NCBI RefSeq assembly: GCF_010993745.1
Contig: NZ_WOTN01000003.1
Location: 1,364,001-1,428,000, forward strand
Reading direction: 5' to 3'
Length of the DNA stretch: 64,000 nt
DNA from: Fodinicola acaciae
GTDB lineage: Bacteria > Actinomycetota > Actinomycetes > Mycobacteriales > HKI-0501
Positions 25,287 through 33,661 of this stretch are shown here, one piece after another. The notes under the pieces are model-generated. The model saw only the letters and a program-made list of their open reading frames with translations. It did not search any database and was not told where the DNA came from. The translations under genes were made by a program, and so were the position numbers. The stretch's first letter is position 1. Every line of letters starts with the position of its first letter.

Positions 25287-26738
25287 TCAGTATGCCCCAG
25301 CACTTCTGATTACCGCGGTGATCGTCCGGAGCAGGACGACCAGGTCCAGGGTCAGCGACCAGTTTTCGACATATCGCAGGTCGAGCCGCATCGAGTCCTC
25401 CCACGACAGGTCGGCGCGGCCGCTCACCTGCCACAGGCCGGTGACTCCGGGTTTGACCACCAGGCGGCGCATCAGGTCGTCCGGATAGGCCGCCACCTCC
25501 GACGGCAGCGGCGGACGCGGGCCGACCAGGCTCATCTGCCCGGCGACGACGTTGAACAACTGCGGCAGCTCGTCGACGGAAAACCGGCGCAGCCAGCGGC
25601 CGAGCGGCGTCACCCGCGGATCGTGGCGGATCTTGAAAAGCAGGCCGTCGTGCTCGTTGTGCGGGGCCAGCTCGTCGAGACGGCGTTCGGCGTCGGCGTA
25701 CATGGTGCGCAGCTTCAGGATCGTGAACGTCTCACCGTCCTTGCCGACCCTGGTCTGCCGGAAGAACGCCGGCCCCGGCGAGCCGTGCCGGATCGCCACC
25801 GCGAGTGCGGCGAGCAGCGGCATGGCGAAAAGCAGCAGCAGCGACGCGAAAAACACGTCGAACAGCCGCTTGACGACCCAGCGGCTGCCGGTCAGCTCGG
25901 CGTGGTCGAGGTGCAGCATCGGCAGGCCGTCGATTGGCCGCAGGGACGTACGCGGTCCGGCGACGTCGAGCAACGCGCCGGCGACGATCACGTCGGTGCC
26001 GGTGTTTTCCAGCGACCACAGCAATCTGCGCAGCATGGCCGAGGTGAGCTCCGGCGACGGCAGGATGGCGACGGTGTCCGCGCGATGGTCGGCGACCGCG
26101 GCGACGATCGTGTCGAACGTACCAACGACGTCGATGCCGGCGAGGCTGTCGCGGCCGGCACGTTTGGGTGGTACGCACACGCCGATCACCTGCATGCCGT
26201 GATAGCGGTGGCGCGCGAGCAGCTGGTGCAGCTCGCTGACCGCCGGGCCGTCGCCGACCACGATCACCCGGCGCATGCAGCGGCCGCGTTCGCGTTGGCT
26301 CACCAGGTGGCGGCGGAGAAAATAGCGGGCGAGCAAAGTCGCGACCGTGACGACCGGGAAAACGACGACGACGTAGCCGCGTGCCAGCTCGATGCTGAAG
26401 ACGTACGAGACGAAGGCGGTCGCCGCGGTCAGGAAGATGCCGGCGTTGAGCACGCGGCGGTATTCCTCGTTGCCGACGAACAGATAGCGCGACTCGTACG
26501 CTCTGGCCATCATCAGCACGAGCACCCAGATCGCCGGGAAGAAGGCCGAGCCCACCACGTACGCGACCGCGTGATGCGGGATCGCGCCAAACCTGACCCA
26601 GAAGCCCAGGGCCGCCGCGACTATCGCCGCCGACCCGTCGACGATCGCCAGCTGCCGCGGATAACGGCGTTCCCAACCTGGGGTTTCCGGCGCGACGTCG
26701 AGCCGGGGTCTGCGCACCCGGTCCTGCAGATCGGCCAT
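25287..26738 (-). CDS. Polyprenyl-phosphate sugar phosphotransferase (WbaP/CpsE-like)
   Basis: 483 residues. Four or five N-terminal transmembrane helices, a CoA-binding-like Rossmann domain (RRVIVVGDGPAVSELHQLL), a further helix and the C-terminal catalytic domain: KRLFDVFFASLLLL, RQTRVGKDGETFTILKLRTM, VDELPQLFNVVAGQMSLVGPRP and KPGVTGLWQVSGR. This enzyme primes repeat-unit synthesis by moving a sugar 1-phosphate onto undecaprenyl phosphate. It gives the locus its committed first step and is the best single proof that 7.7-26.7 kb makes a Wzx/Wzy-type polymer. Confidence 0.93.
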   Translation of the reverse strand: MADLQDRVRRPRLDVAPETPGWERRYPRQLAIVDGSAAIVAAALGFWVRFGAIPHHAVAYVVGSAFFPAIWVLVLMMARAYESRYLFVGNEEYRRVLNAGIFLTAATAFVSYVFSIELARGYVVVVFPVVTVATLLARYFLRRHLVSQRERGRCMRRVIVVGDGPAVSELHQLLARHRYHGMQVIGVCVPPKRAGRDSLAGIDVVGTFDTIVAAVADHRADTVAILPSPELTSAMLRRLLWSLENTGTDVIVAGALLDVAGPRTSLRPIDGLPMLHLDHAELTGSRWVVKRLFDVFFASLLLLFAMPLLAALAVAIRHGSPGPAFFRQTRVGKDGETFTILKLRTMYADAERRLDELAPHNEHDGLLFKIRHDPRVTPLGRWLRRFSVDELPQLFNVVAGQMSLVGPRPPLPSEVAAYPDDLMRRLVVKPGVTGLWQVSGRADLSWEDSMRLDLRYVENWSLTLDLVVLLRTITAVIRSAGAY

Positions 26739-26759
26739 GACACCCCGCGTTCCCGTACG

Positions 26760-26795
26760 CCGGCCTGCACCGACAGTAAATGTCGCGGTGGCCGG
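26760..26795 (-). terminator. Bulged hairpin after prs
   Basis: CCGGCC (26760-26765) and GGCCGG (26790-26795) enclose an inner CACCG/CGGTG and ACA/TGT stem with a two-base bulge and a GTAAA loop. It lies 45 bases after the prs stop and before the sugar transferase start. Confidence 0.55.
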
Positions 26796-26839
26796 ACGGA
26801 ACCTACGTACGCAGGCGAAAAGGTGGCTGATCGGATGAG

Positions 26840-27820
26840 CTAGCTGACACCGCCGAAGAGGCTGGTCACCGAACCGTCCGAGAACACCTCGCTGATGGCG
26901 CGGGCGATCAGCGGCGCGATCGAGAGCAGCGTGAGCTTGTCGAGGTTTTTCTCCGGCGGCACCGGCAACGTGTTGGTGAGCACGACCTCGCTGATCCGGC
27001 TGTTCTTCAGCCGCTCGGTCGCCGGGTCGGACAGCACGCCATGGGTCGCGGCCACGATCACGTCACCTGCGTCGGCGGCGAACAGCGCCTCGGACGCCTT
27101 GGCGATCGTGCCGCCGGTGTCGATCATGTCGTCGACCAGGATGCACGTGCGGCCCTCGACGTCGCCGACGACGCGGTTGGCGACCACCTCGTTGGGCACC
27201 AGCGGGTCGCGGGTCTTGTGGATGAAGGCCAGCGGACAGCCGCCGAGCTCGTCGGTCCACCGCTCCGCCACGCGTACGCGGCCGGAGTCGGGCGCGACCA
27301 CGGTGAACTTGCGGCCCTCGTACTGCTTCTTCACGTAGTCGGCCAGGATCGACAGCGCGAACAGGTGGTCGACCGGGCCGTCGAAGAAGCCGGAGATCTG
27401 CGCGGTGTGCAGGTCGACGGTGAGGATGCGGTCGGCGCCGGCGGTCTTGAACATGTCGGCGACCAGCCGCGCCGAGATCGGCTCACGGCCGCGGTGCTTC
27501 TTGTCCTGGCGAGCGTACGGGAAGAACGGCACGACGACGGTGATCCGCTTGGCCGAGCCGCGCTTGAGCGCGTCGACCATGATCAGCGCCTCGACCAGCC
27601 ACTTGTTGATCGGCTCGGTCATCGACTGCACCACGAAGGCGTCGGAGCCGCGGACCGACTCCTCGAAGCGTACGAAGATCTCGCCGTTGGCGAAGTCGTA
27701 CGCGGCCGTCGGCGTCGGCTGCAGGCCCAGGTGCGCGCCGATCTCGTCGGCGAGCTCCGGGTAGGCCCGGCCGGAGAAGAGCATCAGGCTCTTGCGGTTT
27801 TCCGCCTGCAAACTGTTCAC
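26840..27820 (-). CDS. prs: Ribose-phosphate pyrophosphokinase
   Basis: 326 residues from a GTG at 27820 with GGGGGAG upstream. It makes PRPP from ribose 5-phosphate and ATP for nucleotide, His and Trp synthesis. Visible motifs: FSGRAYPELADEIG at the start, the FVVQSMTEPINKWLVE loop, PFFPYARQDKKHRGREPISARLV at the ATP site, VDLHTAQISGFF, and the PRPP loop CILVDDMIDTGGTI. Full length for the family. It begins 3 bases after glmU ends, the same gene pair found in many actinomycetes. Confidence 0.97.
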   Translation of the reverse strand: MNSLQAENRKSLMLFSGRAYPELADEIGAHLGLQPTPTAAYDFANGEIFVRFEESVRGSDAFVVQSMTEPINKWLVEALIMVDALKRGSAKRITVVVPFFPYARQDKKHRGREPISARLVADMFKTAGADRILTVDLHTAQISGFFDGPVDHLFALSILADYVKKQYEGRKFTVVAPDSGRVRVAERWTDELGGCPLAFIHKTRDPLVPNEVVANRVVGDVEGRTCILVDDMIDTGGTIAKASEALFAADAGDVIVAATHGVLSDPATERLKNSRISEVVLTNTLPVPPEKNLDKLTLLSIAPLIARAISEVFSDGSVTSLFGGVS

Positions 27821-27823
27821 TGC

Positions 27824-29269
27824 CTACTCCCCCTCGACGCCGCCGGCCTCCTTGGCGGCGCGCGCCGCCGCCTCAGCCGCCGGGGTGCCGGGCCGCTTGC
27901 GCTCGACCCAGCCCTCGATGACCCGCTGCTTCGCTCCCGGCACGGCCAGCGCCCCTGCTGGCACGTCGTCGAGCAGCACCGTACCGGCGCCGGAGTAAGC
28001 CCCGTCGCCGATGTGCACCGGCGCCACGTACATGTTGTCCGAACCCATGCGGCAGTGGCTACCCACGACCGTGCGGTGTTTGTTGACCCCGTCGTAGTTG
28101 ACGAACACGCTCGCCGCGCCGATGTTGCTGTGCTCTCCGATGGTGGCGTCGCCGACGTAGGACAGGTGCGGCACCTTGCTGCCCTCGCCGACCTGCGACC
28201 CCTTGACCTCGACGAAGGTGCCGATCTTGGCGGCGGTGTGCAGGACCGTGCCGGGCCGCAGATATGCGTACGGACCGACGCTGACGCGCTCACCGACGCG
28301 CGCGCCGACGCAGTGTGAGCGGATCACCTTGGCGTCGGCGCCGACCAGGCAGTCGGTGAGCGTGGTGTCCGGCCCGATCTCGGCGCCGCCGGCCACGCTC
28401 GTCTCGCCATGCAGCTGGACGCCGGGGTGCAGCACCGCGTCCTGCGCGAGCTCGACGCTCACGTCGACCCAGGTGGTCGCCGGGTCGATCACCGTGACGC
28501 CGGCGGCCATCCAGCGGCGCAGCGTCGCGTCGCGCAGCAACGCGCCCAGACGCGCCAGCTCGATGCGGTCGTTGCAGCCGAGCGCCTCCTCCGGCGCGCC
28601 GGCGTAGGTGCCGACGCCGCGGCCTTCGCGTACCAGCATCGCGACCGCGTCGGTCAGGTATTCCTCGCCCTGCGCGTTGGCGGTGGACAGCCGGGACAGC
28701 GCGTCGCGCACGGCGGCGGCGTCGAAGACGTAGATGCCGGCGTTGATCTCGTGGATGGTGCGCTGCAGGTCGTCGCAGTCGCGCTCCTCGACGATCTCGG
28801 CCAGGTCGCCGGCGTTGTCCCTGACGATCCGGCCGAGACCGGTCGGGTCGTCGACGCGCGCGGTCAGCACGGTGGCGGCGCGGCCGGCGTTGGCGTGCTC
28901 GGAGACCATGCCGGCCAGCGTGTCCTGGCGCAGCAGCGGCACGTCGGCGTTGAGGACGACGACCGTACCCGCATTGGCGTCGAGGGCCTCCAGCGCGACC
29001 CTGACGGCGTGGCCGGTGCCGCGCTGCTCGGCCTGCACGACCGCCTCGGCGGCCGGCGCGATCTGGCCGAGGTGCGCCTTCACCTCGTCGCGGCCGTGGC
29101 CGACGACCACGACCGTACGCTCGGCGCCCAGCGGCGCGGCGGCGGCGAGCACGTGGCCCAGCAGCGACCGGCCGCCGATCTCGTGCAACGCCTTGGGAGT
29201 CGTCGACCGCATCCGCTTGCCGTGGCCGGCCGCGAGGACCACCACGGCCGCCGGACGGACAGTCCTCAC
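27824..29269 (-). CDS. glmU: Bifunctional UDP-N-acetylglucosamine pyrophosphorylase/glucosamine-1-phosphate acetyltransferase
   Basis: 481 residues from the GTG at 29269, 8 bases after a GGAGGGGG ribosome site. The longer open frame upstream is not supported. The N-terminal uridylyltransferase domain starts VVVLAAGHGKRMRSTTPKAL and contains QRGTGHAVR and LNADVPLL. The C-terminal left-handed beta-helix acetyltransferase has YLRPGTVL, HLSYVGDATIGEHSNIGA and NYDGVNKHRT. It makes UDP-GlcNAc for peptidoglycan and, here, probably for the neighbouring exopolysaccharide pathway. Confidence 0.96.
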   Translation of the reverse strand: MRTVRPAAVVVLAAGHGKRMRSTTPKALHEIGGRSLLGHVLAAAAPLGAERTVVVVGHGRDEVKAHLGQIAPAAEAVVQAEQRGTGHAVRVALEALDANAGTVVVLNADVPLLRQDTLAGMVSEHANAGRAATVLTARVDDPTGLGRIVRDNAGDLAEIVEERDCDDLQRTIHEINAGIYVFDAAAVRDALSRLSTANAQGEEYLTDAVAMLVREGRGVGTYAGAPEEALGCNDRIELARLGALLRDATLRRWMAAGVTVIDPATTWVDVSVELAQDAVLHPGVQLHGETSVAGGAEIGPDTTLTDCLVGADAKVIRSHCVGARVGERVSVGPYAYLRPGTVLHTAAKIGTFVEVKGSQVGEGSKVPHLSYVGDATIGEHSNIGAASVFVNYDGVNKHRTVVGSHCRMGSDNMYVAPVHIGDGAYSGAGTVLLDDVPAGALAVPGAKQRVIEGWVERKRPGTPAAEAAARAAKEAGGVEGE

Positions 29270-29417
29270 CCGGATTTCCCCCTCCAGCATTTGCGACACG
29301 TCACATGCTAACGACGGCACGGCCTCGTCCGTGCCCTGCCCTCATCCGTACCCGACCGTACGCGCTCCCATGACGGCGTCGCGAGCCCGGTTAGCGCTGC
29401 TCACCAACCCACCATGC

Positions 29418-29837
29418 GCGACGAAACTGTCGTACGGGGTGGTTATGTTTGCCCCCACCCAGATCGGGTGGGGGGTGGGTTGAGAGGCCGCGAGCGCGCG
29501 CAAAAATTTATCGCCAAGTGCCGTTTTAGCGATACATGTCCTCTTTGTGCGCCTGTGTTTGGGTCGCATGGACGCCATGCGTGCGTCTGACGCACGCATG
29601 GGGTCCATGCGACCACAACCCGCGTACGCAAAGCGGACATTTGCCGCCACAGGCACTGCGTATGCAACAAAGGTGACCGCGACACGCCAGCAAGGCGGTT
29701 ACGTTCGTGACATAGACGCCGCCGACGCCGCGACCAAGATCGACTTTTCGAACTTATCTAAGTAGCCACGCGAACCCACCCCCCGCCCGATCTGGGTGGG
29801 GGTCCAGATTGGCACCTGGGTACGACAGTTTCGCGCT
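29418..29837. repeat. Hairpin element, copy 1, with long imperfect terminal inverted repeats
   Basis: The ends are about 72-base imperfect inverted repeats (29418-29490 and 29765-29837). Each starts with CGAAACTGTCGTAC and continues with a G/C-skewed CCCCCACCCAGATCGGGTGG tract. The interior carries a copy of the 53-bp palindrome at 29562-29614 and an A/T-richer stretch. No credible gene is inside. The same termini occur at 32024-32200. Confidence 0.7.
29562..29614. repeat. 53-bp palindromic repeat, copy 1
   Basis: Two 25-base arms beginning GGTCGCATGGAC pair with a single mismatch around a 3-base CTG loop. Each arm also holds a short internal palindrome (CATGG/CCATG-like). Homologous copies are at 37476-37528 and 62868-62920. 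It is nested inside the hairpin element 29418-29837. Confidence 0.8.
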
Positions 29838-29866
29838 GTAGCGGGTAAAGGCTTAGCGGTGAGGAA

Positions 29867-30262
29867 TCAGTGCGCGGCGCGGAGGGGGCCGATCTGGGGG
29901 TCGGCATACCAGACCTTCCGCAGGATGCCGCGGTTGCGATATCGCAGCACGACCAGGACCGGGGGCGCCTCGACGTGGCTGAGTTCGACGACGACGGCGT
30001 CGATCGACTCCTCCTTGAGTCGCGAGTCGTACGCGACGGCGACCGCGCGGCACTCCGGCGACAGGCGTGAGGAGACCTGGTCACGGTAGGTGTCGAAGTC
30101 GACGTCGGTGACCTGGGTCGGTTCGGAGCCGGTGAGCTCGAAGACATACCAGTAGAACCTGCCCGACCACCGGATCCGTCGGTCGGTGACCCGCAGCACC
30201 GCGGTCAGCAGCCGCTGGAGATCGGCGCGCGCGGTGGCCGGCAGCCAGTCGGGCAACTCCAC
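29867..30262 (-). CDS. Conserved-looking hypothetical protein next to tRNA-Gln
   Basis: 131 residues from a GTG at 30262. The sequence looks genuine (WSGRFYWYVFELTG, YDSRLKEESIDAVVVELSHVE, LVVLRYRNRGILRKVWYADP) and suggests a small mixed alpha/beta cytoplasmic protein, but I recognise no family. There is no ribosome site: the start lies only 5 bases after the mature 3' end of the tRNA-Gln gene, so it would be read from the tRNA transcript after processing. Ends 29 bases before hairpin element copy 1. Confidence 0.55.
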   Translation of the reverse strand: MELPDWLPATARADLQRLLTAVLRVTDRRIRWSGRFYWYVFELTGSEPTQVTDVDFDTYRDQVSSRLSPECRAVAVAYDSRLKEESIDAVVVELSHVEAPPVLVVLRYRNRGILRKVWYADPQIGPLRAAH

Positions 30263-30267
30263 ATCCG

Positions 30268-30346
30268 CTCCCGGGGTAGGAATCGAACCTACGTCGCTAG
30301 TCCAGATTCAAAGTCTGGCGGCCCCTGCCAACAGAGCAACCCGGGA
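30268..30346 (-). tRNA. tRNA-Gln (anticodon TTG)
   Basis: On the minus strand an acceptor stem TCCCGGG (30346-30340) pairs with CCCGGGA (30275-30269), followed by discriminator G. The anticodon arm is CCAGA-CTTTGAA-TCTGG, giving anticodon TTG for CAA codons. The T arm is GTAGG-TTCGATT-CCTAC. CCA is not encoded. At 79 bases it is slightly long, because the region between anticodon and T arms is 9 bases. Confidence 0.88.
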
Positions 30347-30410
30347 ATGACGCGCTCATACCGTACCGTCTCCGCGCCAAGGCGTCTTAATGTCGGTCCC
30401 ACCTGGCACC

Positions 30411-31052
30411 ATGGGCCCGGTGAGCGAACAGCGCAAGACCGTGCCGCGGGTACGGATGACCGGCAAGCAGCGGCGCGAGCAGCTGCTGGACATCGGCCGC
30501 AGCCTGTTCGCCGAGCGGGGGTACGAGGCGACCTCGATCGAGGAGGTCGCGGCCCGCGCCGGCGTCAGCAAACCGGTCGTCTACGAGCATTTCGGCGGCA
30601 AGGAAGGGCTCTACGCGGTCGTCGTCGACCGGGAGATGCGCCATCTGCTCGACTCGGTGACCGGAGCGCTGACCGCCGGGCACCCGCGGTTGCTGCTGGA
30701 GCAGGCGGCGATGGCCCTGCTGACCTACATCGAGACCCAGACCGACGGTTTCCGCATCCTGGTACGCGACTCGCCGGTGACCTCGGCGACCGGCAACTTC
30801 TCCAGCCTGATCGGCGACATCGCCAGCCAGGTCGAGTACATCCTGGCCGGCAAGTTCAAGGCCCGGTCGTACGACCCGAAACTGGCCAGCCTCTACTCGC
30901 ACGCGCTGGTCGGCATGGTCGCGCTCACCGGCCAGTGGTGGCTGGAGGCACGCAAGCCGCGTAAGGAGGAGGTGGCCGCCCATCTGGTCAACCTCGCCTG
31001 GAACGGACTGTCCCATCTGGAGAAGAAGCCGCGCCTACGCGCACGTCGCTAG
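30411..31052 (+). CDS. TetR-family transcriptional regulator
   Basis: 213 residues from the ATG at 30411; a GTG at 30420 is equally possible. The N-terminal helix-turn-helix reads RREQLLDIGRSLFAERGYEATSIEEVAARAGVSKPVVYEHFGGKEGLY, the classic TetR pattern. The C-terminal ligand domain has few polar pockets that I can interpret. It diverges from the tRNA-Gln gene. Homologues occupy the same place next to glmU/prs in other actinomycetes as far as I recall; the ligand is unknown. Confidence 0.9.
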   Translation: MGPVSEQRKTVPRVRMTGKQRREQLLDIGRSLFAERGYEATSIEEVAARAGVSKPVVYEHFGGKEGLYAVVVDREMRHLLDSVTGALTAGHPRLLLEQAAMALLTYIETQTDGFRILVRDSPVTSATGNFSSLIGDIASQVEYILAGKFKARSYDPKLASLYSHALVGMVALTGQWWLEARKPRKEEVAAHLVNLAWNGLSHLEKKPRLRARR

Positions 31053-31137
31053 TGCTGTCAAGTTGCTGACCGTAACCGGTCGCGCGAAAATTTCCCCATC
31101 AATACATACGTCGGGTATGTGGAGATGAGGGGGCAAC

Positions 31138-31944
31138 ATGCTGCAAGCGTTGATCGACGGCCTTGGCGCCGCGTGGACGTCCATCGCGACATTCGTACCG
31201 AAACTCGTCGGTTTCCTGGTCATCCTGCTGATCGGCTGGCTGATCGCCAAAGGCATCTCGAAGGCGGTCGAGATGCTGCTGACCCGCACCGGCTTCCCGC
31301 GGCTGATCGAGCGGTCCGGGCTCGGTGGCGTGATGTCGCGGGCCAATTTCGACGCGACGACGCTGATCGTCAAGCTGGTCTACTACTTCATCCTGCTGAT
31401 GGCGCTGCAGCTGGCCCTCACGCCGTTCGGCAGCAGCAACCCGGTGAGCCAGCTGCTGAACCAGGTCGTCGCCTTCCTGCCGCGGATCGCGGTGGCGATC
31501 GTGCTGGTCGTGGTGGCCGCGGCGGTCGGCAAGGTGGTCAGTGACCTGATCCGTACGGCGCTCGGCAACCGCGCGTACGCCGGCCTGCTCGGCACGGTGG
31601 CGCAGGTCTTCCTGGTCGCGCTCGGCATCATCGCGGCGCTGAACCAGATGGACATCGCCACCACCGTCACCACCCCGGTGCTGATCTTCATCCTGGCCAC
31701 CGTCGGCGGCATCCTGGTCGTCGGCATCGGCGGCGGCATGGTCAAGCCGATGCAGCAGCGCACCGACGGCTGGCTGAGCCGGATGGAGAGCGAACTGAAG
31801 TCGCGTCCGGCCGCCTCCGCGACACCACCGATGCCGGCCGGCCCGCAGAACGGCATGCCGGAGAACGGCACGTACGCCTACGCCGGCGGCGAACAGCGCA
31901 CCGAACGGCTGCCCGGCAACGACCAGGGCGGTTCCGTACGCTGA
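31138..31944 (+). CDS. CmpX/mechanosensitive-channel-like membrane protein
   Basis: 268 residues from the ATG at 31138, with GAGGGGG upstream. Four to five transmembrane helices carry the TM-helix repeat pattern of the CmpX family (PF05552): PKLVGFLVILLIGWLIAKGISK, LVYYFILLMALQLAL, FLPRIAVAIVLVVVAAAVGKVVSDLI and VLIFILATVGGILVVGIGGGM. The C-terminal 60 residues are a disordered Pro/Gly tail. Related proteins are linked to osmotic or membrane-stress responses but transport is unproven. A strong terminator follows. Confidence 0.8.
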   Translation: MLQALIDGLGAAWTSIATFVPKLVGFLVILLIGWLIAKGISKAVEMLLTRTGFPRLIERSGLGGVMSRANFDATTLIVKLVYYFILLMALQLALTPFGSSNPVSQLLNQVVAFLPRIAVAIVLVVVAAAVGKVVSDLIRTALGNRAYAGLLGTVAQVFLVALGIIAALNQMDIATTVTTPVLIFILATVGGILVVGIGGGMVKPMQQRTDGWLSRMESELKSRPAASATPPMPAGPQNGMPENGTYAYAGGEQRTERLPGNDQGGSVR

Positions 31945-31950
31945 CCCGCC

Positions 31951-31989
31951 GCGAAGGCCCCCTTCTGCGTGGTGGAAGGGGGCCTTCGC
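31951..31989 (+). terminator. Perfect 15-bp terminator hairpin
   Basis: GCGAAGGCCCCCTTC (31951-31965) and its exact complement (31975-31989) with a 9-base loop, followed by GCGTTCGTT. It starts 7 bases after the CmpX-like gene. Confidence 0.85.
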
Positions 31990-32023
31990 GCGTTCGTTAG
32001 CCTGACCAACGACCGACCCAAGC

Positions 32024-32200
32024 GGCGCGAAACTGTCGTACCCCTCGACCAAAGTTGCCCCCACCCAGTGGTCGGGTGGGGGGTGGGTCGAGAGGCTCAC
32101 CATGACGCAAATTTTCGTCAAGGCGAAAGGCCTCTCACCCACCCCCCACCCGATCTGGGTGGGGGCCAAAACTGCCACCTGGGTACGACAGTTTCGCGCC
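32024..32200. repeat. 177-bp hairpin element, copy 2
   Basis: The terminal 20 bases GGCGCGAAACTGTCGTACCC form a perfect inverted repeat, and the pairing continues imperfectly for about 70 bases per arm, including CCCCCACCCAG and GGGTGGGGGGTGGGT tracts. The central unpaired part is about 35 bases (around CGCAAATTTTCG). It encodes nothing and lies between a terminator and a MarR promoter. Confidence 0.75.
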
Positions 32201-32238
32201 GTAGCAGGTAGATCGGGGGCAGGGACTAGTCTCGGTGC

Positions 32239-32679
32239 GTGGAGACGAGGACGGCGCCCGCTCGGTTAAAGTCGACGCCGAGTTGGTTGCTCAACCAGGC
32301 CGGCGGATACGCGGCGCGGCTGGTCGGTGAGGGGCTCGGCGCGGTGGGCGCCAGGCGTTATCACTACTCGCTGCTGGCCGCGCTGGCCGAGTTCGGGCCG
32401 GACAGCCAGGCGGCGTTGGGGCGGCGCTGCGGCATCGATCCGAGCGACATGGTGGCCACCGTCAACGACCTCGAGGAGCGCGACCTGGTGCGCCGTACGA
32501 CCGATCCGAGCGATCGGCGGCGCAACGCCATCACCATCACCGCCGCCGGCAAACGTCACCTGCGAAAGCTCGACGACGTACTCGCCGGCGCGCAGGACCG
32601 GCTGCTCGACGCGCTGTCGGCCACCGAGCGCGGCGAGCTGGTCAGGCTGCTGACGAAGGTCATCGAGTCAGCCGGCTAG
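32239..32679 (+). CDS. MarR-family transcriptional regulator
   Basis: 146 residues from a GTG at 32239. TAGTCT (32227-32232) ends 6 bases before this GTG, so the mRNA is probably leaderless. Winged helix-turn-helix: HYSLLAALAEFGPDSQAALGRRCGIDPSDMVATVNDLEERDLVRR, wing TDPSDRRRNAITITAAG. Binds DNA as a dimer and is usually released by small aromatic compounds. The last 20 bases overlap the convergent nitronate monooxygenase gene. Confidence 0.9.
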   Translation: METRTAPARLKSTPSWLLNQAGGYAARLVGEGLGAVGARRYHYSLLAALAEFGPDSQAALGRRCGIDPSDMVATVNDLEERDLVRRTTDPSDRRRNAITITAAGKRHLRKLDDVLAGAQDRLLDALSATERGELVRLLTKVIESAG

Positions 32680-33625
32680 CGGCGCGCAGGCAGTCCTCCG
32701 CCTCCGCGACCAGGCGATGCAGGATGTCGGCGACCGGCTCCTCGGCGCGTACGAAGGCAGACGCCGGACCGGCATAGACGACGGCCTGCGAATAGTCGCC
32801 GGCGCGGGTGGCGTCCTTGAGCGCCTCGCCGGCCGCCGGGTCGGCGGCCAGGTCCGGCTCGTTACCGTGCCAGCGGTCGGAGAAGTCGTTGCGCAGAGCA
32901 CGTCCCGGATAGCGCTCCGGCCAGGCGATGCCGGCGCCGATGTCGAAGACACGGGTGAGCACGGTGTCGCTCTCCTCCGCCTCCAACACGCGTTTGCGCG
33001 CGCCAGCCGTGCCGGCCGACTCGGTGGCGCCGAGCAGCCGCGTGCCGATCCAGGCCGCCTGCGCGCCGGCCGCCAACACGGCCGCCAGGCCGCGACCGGA
33101 GCCGATCCCGCCGGCCGCGACCACCGGCGCGGCGTCGCCCACCGCGGCCAACACCGACTGCAGCAGCGGCAACGTACCGATCGTCGCGCCGCTGTGACCG
33201 CCGGCGTCACCGCCTTGGGCGACCACGACATCGACACCGGCGTCGACCGCGTGCCTGGCCTCGGCGACGGTGTTGACCTGCGTGGCGACCAGCATGCCGG
33301 CCTCGTGCAGCGGCCGCACGTACGGGCCGGGGTCACCGAAGGACACCGACACCAGTGTCGCGCCGGATTCCAGCACTGCCTCGAAAACACCCGGCTGCCG
33401 GTCCAGCGACCACAGCTGCACACCGATGCCGAACGGCACCTCCGCGGCGACCGCGGCCTCACGGCGTACGAAGTCGGCGTCGGAGCGGTTGGACACGCCG
33501 ATCATTCCGAGGCCGCCGGCGGCGCCGACCGCCTTGGTCAGCTCACCCCACGAGGCGCCGCCCATCGGAGCGCCGATGATCGGCAACCGCAGGCCCAGCC
33601 GGCGGGTAAGTTCGGTGGAGATCAT
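32660..33625 (-). CDS. Nitronate monooxygenase-type flavoprotein (2-nitropropane dioxygenase family)
   Basis: 321 residues. FMN-dependent TIM barrel: PIIGAPMGGASWGELTKAVGAAGGLGMIG, QGGDAGGHSG for the active-site His region, APVVAAGGIGSGRGLAAVLAAGAQAAWIGTRLLG for phosphate binding. Such enzymes oxidise alkyl nitronates such as propionate 3-nitronate, or act as enoyl reductases in some branches; which applies here is open. Starts 36 bases from the esterase gene, divergently. Confidence 0.85.
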   Translation of the reverse strand: MISTELTRRLGLRLPIIGAPMGGASWGELTKAVGAAGGLGMIGVSNRSDADFVRREAAVAAEVPFGIGVQLWSLDRQPGVFEAVLESGATLVSVSFGDPGPYVRPLHEAGMLVATQVNTVAEARHAVDAGVDVVVAQGGDAGGHSGATIGTLPLLQSVLAAVGDAAPVVAAGGIGSGRGLAAVLAAGAQAAWIGTRLLGATESAGTAGARKRVLEAEESDTVLTRVFDIGAGIAWPERYPGRALRNDFSDRWHGNEPDLAADPAAGEALKDATRAGDYSQAVVYAGPASAFVRAEEPVADILHRLVAEAEDCLRAASRLTR

Positions 33626-33661
33626 GCGACTTTTCTATCGCTTACACGGCAAGGAGGCCAG

